Shown here: piece by piece, positions 61,135-64,000 of the stretch | Numbering within the stretch: position 1 is the stretch's first letter | How the letters are laid out: the number at the start of each line of letters is the position of its first letter | Assembly (NCBI GenBank): GCA_018821305.1 | Contig: JAHJMN010000146.1 | Coordinates: 1-64,000, forward strand | From: Myxococcota bacterium | GTDB taxonomy: Bacteria > Myxococcota_A > Polyangia > HGW-17 | Length of the DNA stretch: 64,000 nt | Reading direction: 5' to 3' | The notes under the pieces: generated by a model | The model's input: the letters and a program-made list of their open reading frames with translations, nothing else | Told to the model about the DNA's origin: nothing | Database searches by the model: none | Program-made: the position numbers and the translations under genes

Positions 61135-62682
61135 TTATGCATAGAAACCGTTGTATGCTTTTGGAAGAGGCTTTGTATCGGCAGTACGCAATTTTGATGC
61201 TTCCTTTATATGTGCCATTGTAATATGACTGGATCCTTCAAGATCAGCTATTGTTCTTGCAATCTTAAGGATTTTATCCACGCTTCGCACTGAAAGACTG
61301 TTTCGCTCAACGGTTTTCTCCAGCCATAACTCCGATTGAAAGTCAATATTGCAGTATTGGCGGATCATTCGACTATTCATTCTGGAATTGTTTTTTTCAA
61401 CTTCGTCCTTGTATCTATTTTGCTGAATCTCCCATGCTTTTATTACTCTGTGTCTGATATCACTACTATTTTCACCAGCACTAGAACTGCTTCTTATTTC
61501 GGCATAAGTAAGACCTGGAACTTCTATCTGAATATCAATGCGATCAATCAGGGGGCCTGAAAGACGATTTCGGTAAATTTCAACTGTTCTATTTGTACAG
61601 ATGCATTCTTTTCTGGGATCACCATAATGCCCGCAGGGACATGGATTCATAGCTGCAATCAATTGGAAGTTACAAGGAAATGAAATACTACCCCGTGCTC
61701 TTGTGATCGTTACAATGCCATTTTCGAGAGGCTGACGAAGAGTTTCCAGAGTTTGTCTCGAAAACTCGAGCAGTTCGTCGAGGAATAAAATTCCATTGTG
61801 AGCAAGACTGATTTCCCCAGGTCTTGGCCCTGGTCCTCCACCAACGAGTCCTGCACTTGTAATAGTATGATGAGGATTCCTGCAAGGCCTGGAATATATA
61901 AGATTATTGCCCTTTAAAATGCCTGCAACAGAATAGATCTTTGTACATTCAATTGCCTGCTGGTTATCCATCGGTGGAAGAATTCCTGGTAATCTGCGGG
62001 CAAGCATACTTTTCCCACTTCCAGGTGGTCCTATCATCAAAAGATTATGACCTCCGGCGGCAGCTATTTCCATTGCCCTTATGGCAGGATTCTGACCACG
62101 GATATCACAGAAATCCGGAATGTCATTTGAATGAAAAGTCGGCTCATCTCTGTAAGTGTTTTCCCATTCTCGTTCACCGGTTAGACATTGCATCACTTGA
62201 ATGAGAGAATCAGCAATACAAACTTCAATTCCACTAATAAGTGCCGCTTCACTACCATTTTCTCTCGGTACAACAATCCGATTGTATCCTTTTCTTGCGG
62301 CCATATCTGTTATGGATAGAACGCCGTGAACTGGCCTGACAGTGCCGTCAAGGCTCAATTCACCGATGAAAAGGGTTCCACTAAAAATATCAGTTTTAAA
62401 TGAACCATCAACTGCGATGACACCAAGAGCGATTGGTAGATCAAAAGCGGTAGTATCTTTTCGGATTTCAGCTGGCGCGAGGTTTACGGTAATTTTCTTG
62501 CTTTTCAAAATAAATCCTGAGTTTTCTACAGCTGTCTTTATTCTTACTTTTCCTTCAGTTACTGCCGTGGATGCCATTCCTACAAGATGAAAACCGGGCA
62601 GTCCTACCCTTGAATCAACTTCAACAATAATTTCAAAAGCATCAATTCCAATGACATCTCCTGTATGTACTTCTGTAAGCAT
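61135..62682 (-). CDS. YifB/ComM-family magnesium chelatase-like ATPase
   Basis: An N-terminal Lon-like fold (LTEVHTGDVIGIDAFEIIVE, then GLPGFHLVGMASTAV) is followed by an AAA+ domain with Walker A GPPGSGKSMLARRLPGILPP and Walker B GILFLDELLEF, and a C-terminal Mg-chelatase-like region. ComM acts as a helicase in branch migration during transformation; whether this one does so is unknown. AAGGA lies 6 nt before the ATG. The 515-aa length is normal. Confidence 0.93.
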   Translation of the reverse strand: MLTEVHTGDVIGIDAFEIIVEVDSRVGLPGFHLVGMASTAVTEGKVRIKTAVENSGFILKSKKITVNLAPAEIRKDTTAFDLPIALGVIAVDGSFKTDIFSGTLFIGELSLDGTVRPVHGVLSITDMAARKGYNRIVVPRENGSEAALISGIEVCIADSLIQVMQCLTGEREWENTYRDEPTFHSNDIPDFCDIRGQNPAIRAMEIAAAGGHNLLMIGPPGSGKSMLARRLPGILPPMDNQQAIECTKIYSVAGILKGNNLIYSRPCRNPHHTITSAGLVGGGPGPRPGEISLAHNGILFLDELLEFSRQTLETLRQPLENGIVTITRARGSISFPCNFQLIAAMNPCPCGHYGDPRKECICTNRTVEIYRNRLSGPLIDRIDIQIEVPGLTYAEIRSSSSAGENSSDIRHRVIKAWEIQQNRYKDEVEKNNSRMNSRMIRQYCNIDFQSELWLEKTVERNSLSVRSVDKILKIARTIADLEGSSHITMAHIKEASKLRTADTKPLPKAYNGFYA

Positions 62683-63210
62683 TTCTTATCCTTCCTGACC
62701 CTTTGAACAGGTAGGTCGATATGAATTCGTTCGTGTCCGGAAATTCGCTTCGCGAAGAATTTTATTAAAAATTCTATCCGGCCACTATAATAAATTCAAC
62801 ACCTTGCGGTTACTGTCCTGAGCAAAAATCGGGCGAAAAATTTGAATTTCGGTATTTCAGGACAGTAACGAATTCAAGTTACTGACGGTGTGTAATCACT
62901 TTTTATGCCATTCTTTTGCTATTGTATTTTGTATACGGTTTCAATTTGCAATTAAGACGAGTTTTAATATAAATTCTGTTGTAATAGTTGTATAAAAACA
63001 ATATCTTGAAGTTTATGATCTTAAAATGATCTTTATGGAAAATTAAAAATCTTTATTTTTAAATGGTTGCCAAACAATACTTCTTTTTTAAAAGTTCCCA
63101 TGAACTTACATCGATATTTAGACAATACCGTCCGCATATGGTCTTTTTTTTTTCAAGTTTTAATGATACATTCCCACCGTATTTTTATTGTTTTAACAGG
63201 AGTTGAAAAT
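62683..63210. other. Divergent intergenic region between yifB and the Kce-like gene
   Basis: A family A repeat lies at 62733-62869. The remaining 340 bp is AT-rich with a T-run near 63146 and no supported gene. The ribosome-binding site AGGAG precedes 63211; a promoter was not identified with confidence. Confidence 0.55.
62733..62869. repeat. Family A intergenic repeat, well-conserved copy
   Basis: It reads GTGTCCGGAAATTCGCTTCG, then AGAATTTTATTAAAAATTCT, ATCCGGCCACTA, ACCTTGCGGTTACTGTCCTG, and ends CAGGACAGTAAC. The TTCGCTTCGCGAA near its left end is a small hairpin. It is almost identical to 13088-13225 although 49 kb away. Confidence 0.85.
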
Positions 63211-64000
63211 ATGGAAAAACTTATTATTACCGCAGCAATAACCGGCGCAGAAACTACTCGGGAACAACAAAGTGCTCTTCCGGTAACCCCACTGGAAGTA
63301 GCAAAAGCAGTGTCAGACTGTGAGAAAGCTGGAGCTTCCATCATTCATCTCCACGCAAGGGATGATGATGCAAATCCAACAGCGAGTATAGAGCGCTTTG
63401 GTGAGTATTTGCATGAAATTCGCAAAGTAAGCAATATTGTAGTCGAATTCACCACTGGCGGCGCTATTGGAATGACTGATGATGAAAGACTTGGGCCGAC
63501 TTCAATGAAGCCTGAAATGGCTTCTCTGGATTGTGGCAGTGTGAACTTTGCCGATGAAATTCTTCCAAATTCGCTACCCTCAATGAGGACATTTGCAAAA
63601 ACAATGATGGAATACGGTGTGAAACCTACGTTTGAATGTTTTGACGTGGGTCATGTTTATAATGCAAATATGCTCATAAAAGAGGGACTTGTTAAACCAC
63701 CATTCCATTTTACATTTGTTTTAGGAGTACCAGGCGCCATGCCTGCGACAGTTGAGGCCCTTCTCATGATGAAATCCGCTCTACCGCAGGAAGATCTTGA
63801 ATGGACAGGAATTGGTATAGGGGGACGGGGAAGTGTTCTTATTCCTCCCGTAAGCGCCCTTATGGGTGGACATGCCCGCGTTGGGTTTGAAGATAACATT
63901 TATTATCGTAAAGGTGAGATTGCTGTATCAAACGCTCAACTTGTCGAACGTATACGATTATTGGCTGAGATGTTTGGGAGAAAGTTAGCGACTCCGGATG
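63211..64000 (+). CDS. 3-keto-5-aminohexanoate cleavage enzyme family (BKACE), partial
   Basis: This gene runs off the window, so it is missing from the ORF track. The start MEKLIITAAITGAETTREQQ and the zinc-binding HLHARDDD are typical of the Kce/BKACE family, which cleaves beta-keto acids using acetyl-CoA. In lysine fermentation Kce makes L-3-aminobutyryl-CoA and acetoacetate. GIGIGGRGSVLIPPVSALMG and GGHARVGFEDNIYY near the end are conserved. AGGAG lies 8 nt before the ATG. At least 263 codons are present. The exact substrate cannot be read from this part. Confidence 0.9.
   Translation, partial: MEKLIITAAITGAETTREQQSALPVTPLEVAKAVSDCEKAGASIIHLHARDDDANPTASIERFGEYLHEIRKVSNIVVEFTTGGAIGMTDDERLGPTSMKPEMASLDCGSVNFADEILPNSLPSMRTFAKTMMEYGVKPTFECFDVGHVYNANMLIKEGLVKPPFHFTFVLGVPGAMPATVEALLMMKSALPQEDLEWTGIGIGGRGSVLIPPVSALMGGHARVGFEDNIYYRKGEIAVSNAQLVERIRLLAEMFGRKLATPD

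Noticed and set aside
1-64000. tRNA, rRNA, tmRNA or CRISPR array
   Set aside because: No GTTCGA-type T-loops with paired arms in the gaps, no conserved rRNA words, and no regularly spaced direct repeats with unique spacers; the dispersed repeats are irregular in spacing.
1-64000. A RAYT/TnpA_REP or other transposase driving the repeats
   Set aside because: No protein in the window has the HUH or DDE motifs expected; a driver would have to be elsewhere.

Overview
The window is 64 kb of moderately low-GC bacterial chromosome, densely coded on both strands. The gene content suggests a deltaproteobacterium-like or Myxococcota-like Gram-negative organism. It has two eukaryote-type Ser/Thr kinases, a PP2C phosphatase fused to a cNMP domain, a CarD regulator, an FHA protein, an NtrC-family regulator, a FlhB/YscU-family export-gate protein, and many lipoproteins, several with Cys-rich C-x-D-D-x-x-C motifs. 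A superoxide reductase, ferritin, flavodiiron protein and NADH oxidoreductase cluster, plus a Kce-like enzyme of amino-acid fermentation, suggests an anaerobic or microaerophilic life. The taxonomic placement is inference. I saw no tRNA, rRNA, CRISPR array, prophage, transposase or integrase.

Layout. 0-9.4 kb: a probable frameshifted remnant between repeats, PP2C-cNMP, a P-loop/TPR protein with an ABC exporter, a 37-aa Cys-rich microprotein, a Ser/Thr kinase with a low-complexity aromatic/Gln repeat tail, and a Bcp peroxiredoxin. 9.4-13.1 kb: a four-gene overlapping operon (small membrane protein, DNA methyltransferase, ThpR, degenerate sulfatase-like membrane protein). 13.2-24.5 kb: CarD, PAP2, MiaB, a lipoprotein, an NtrC-type regulator, small envelope proteins, a Lon-like protease, a lipoprotein, MetK. 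24.9-32 kb: MnmG, a lipoprotein, RarA with a C-terminal extension, an outer-membrane protein, an L,D-transpeptidase. 32.3-36.9 kb: an Rrf2-led oxygen and superoxide defence cluster. 37-41.5 kb: a lipoprotein, GlgX, an Arg/Ser-rich secreted protein behind a sigma-54-type promoter. 41.9-50.3 kb: GlyQ-GlyS followed by two propeller-like lipoproteins, then a lone FlhB-type protein with a coupled small ORF. 50.3-58.3 kb: a lipoprotein and patatin pair, another lipoprotein, FHA, RecG. 59-64 kb: a membrane Ser/Thr kinase, a 28-aa membrane microprotein, a YifB/ComM ATPase, and a Kce-family gene running off the end.

The most unusual feature of the window is a network of dispersed, modular, palindrome-rich intergenic repeats. 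There are about 15 pieces in at least four families that share end sequences such as GTGTCC(T/G)GAA and CAGGACAGTAAC. They occupy nearly every gap over 300 bp and in places seem to supply stop codons or abut a ribosome-binding site. Other points of note are a kinase whose conserved N-terminus can only be reached from an ATT start (or after an indel), two unannotated microproteins with strong ribosome-binding sites, a near-perfect 22-bp dyad upstream of the Rrf2 gene, and an ABC exporter with an insertion inside its nucleotide-binding domain.
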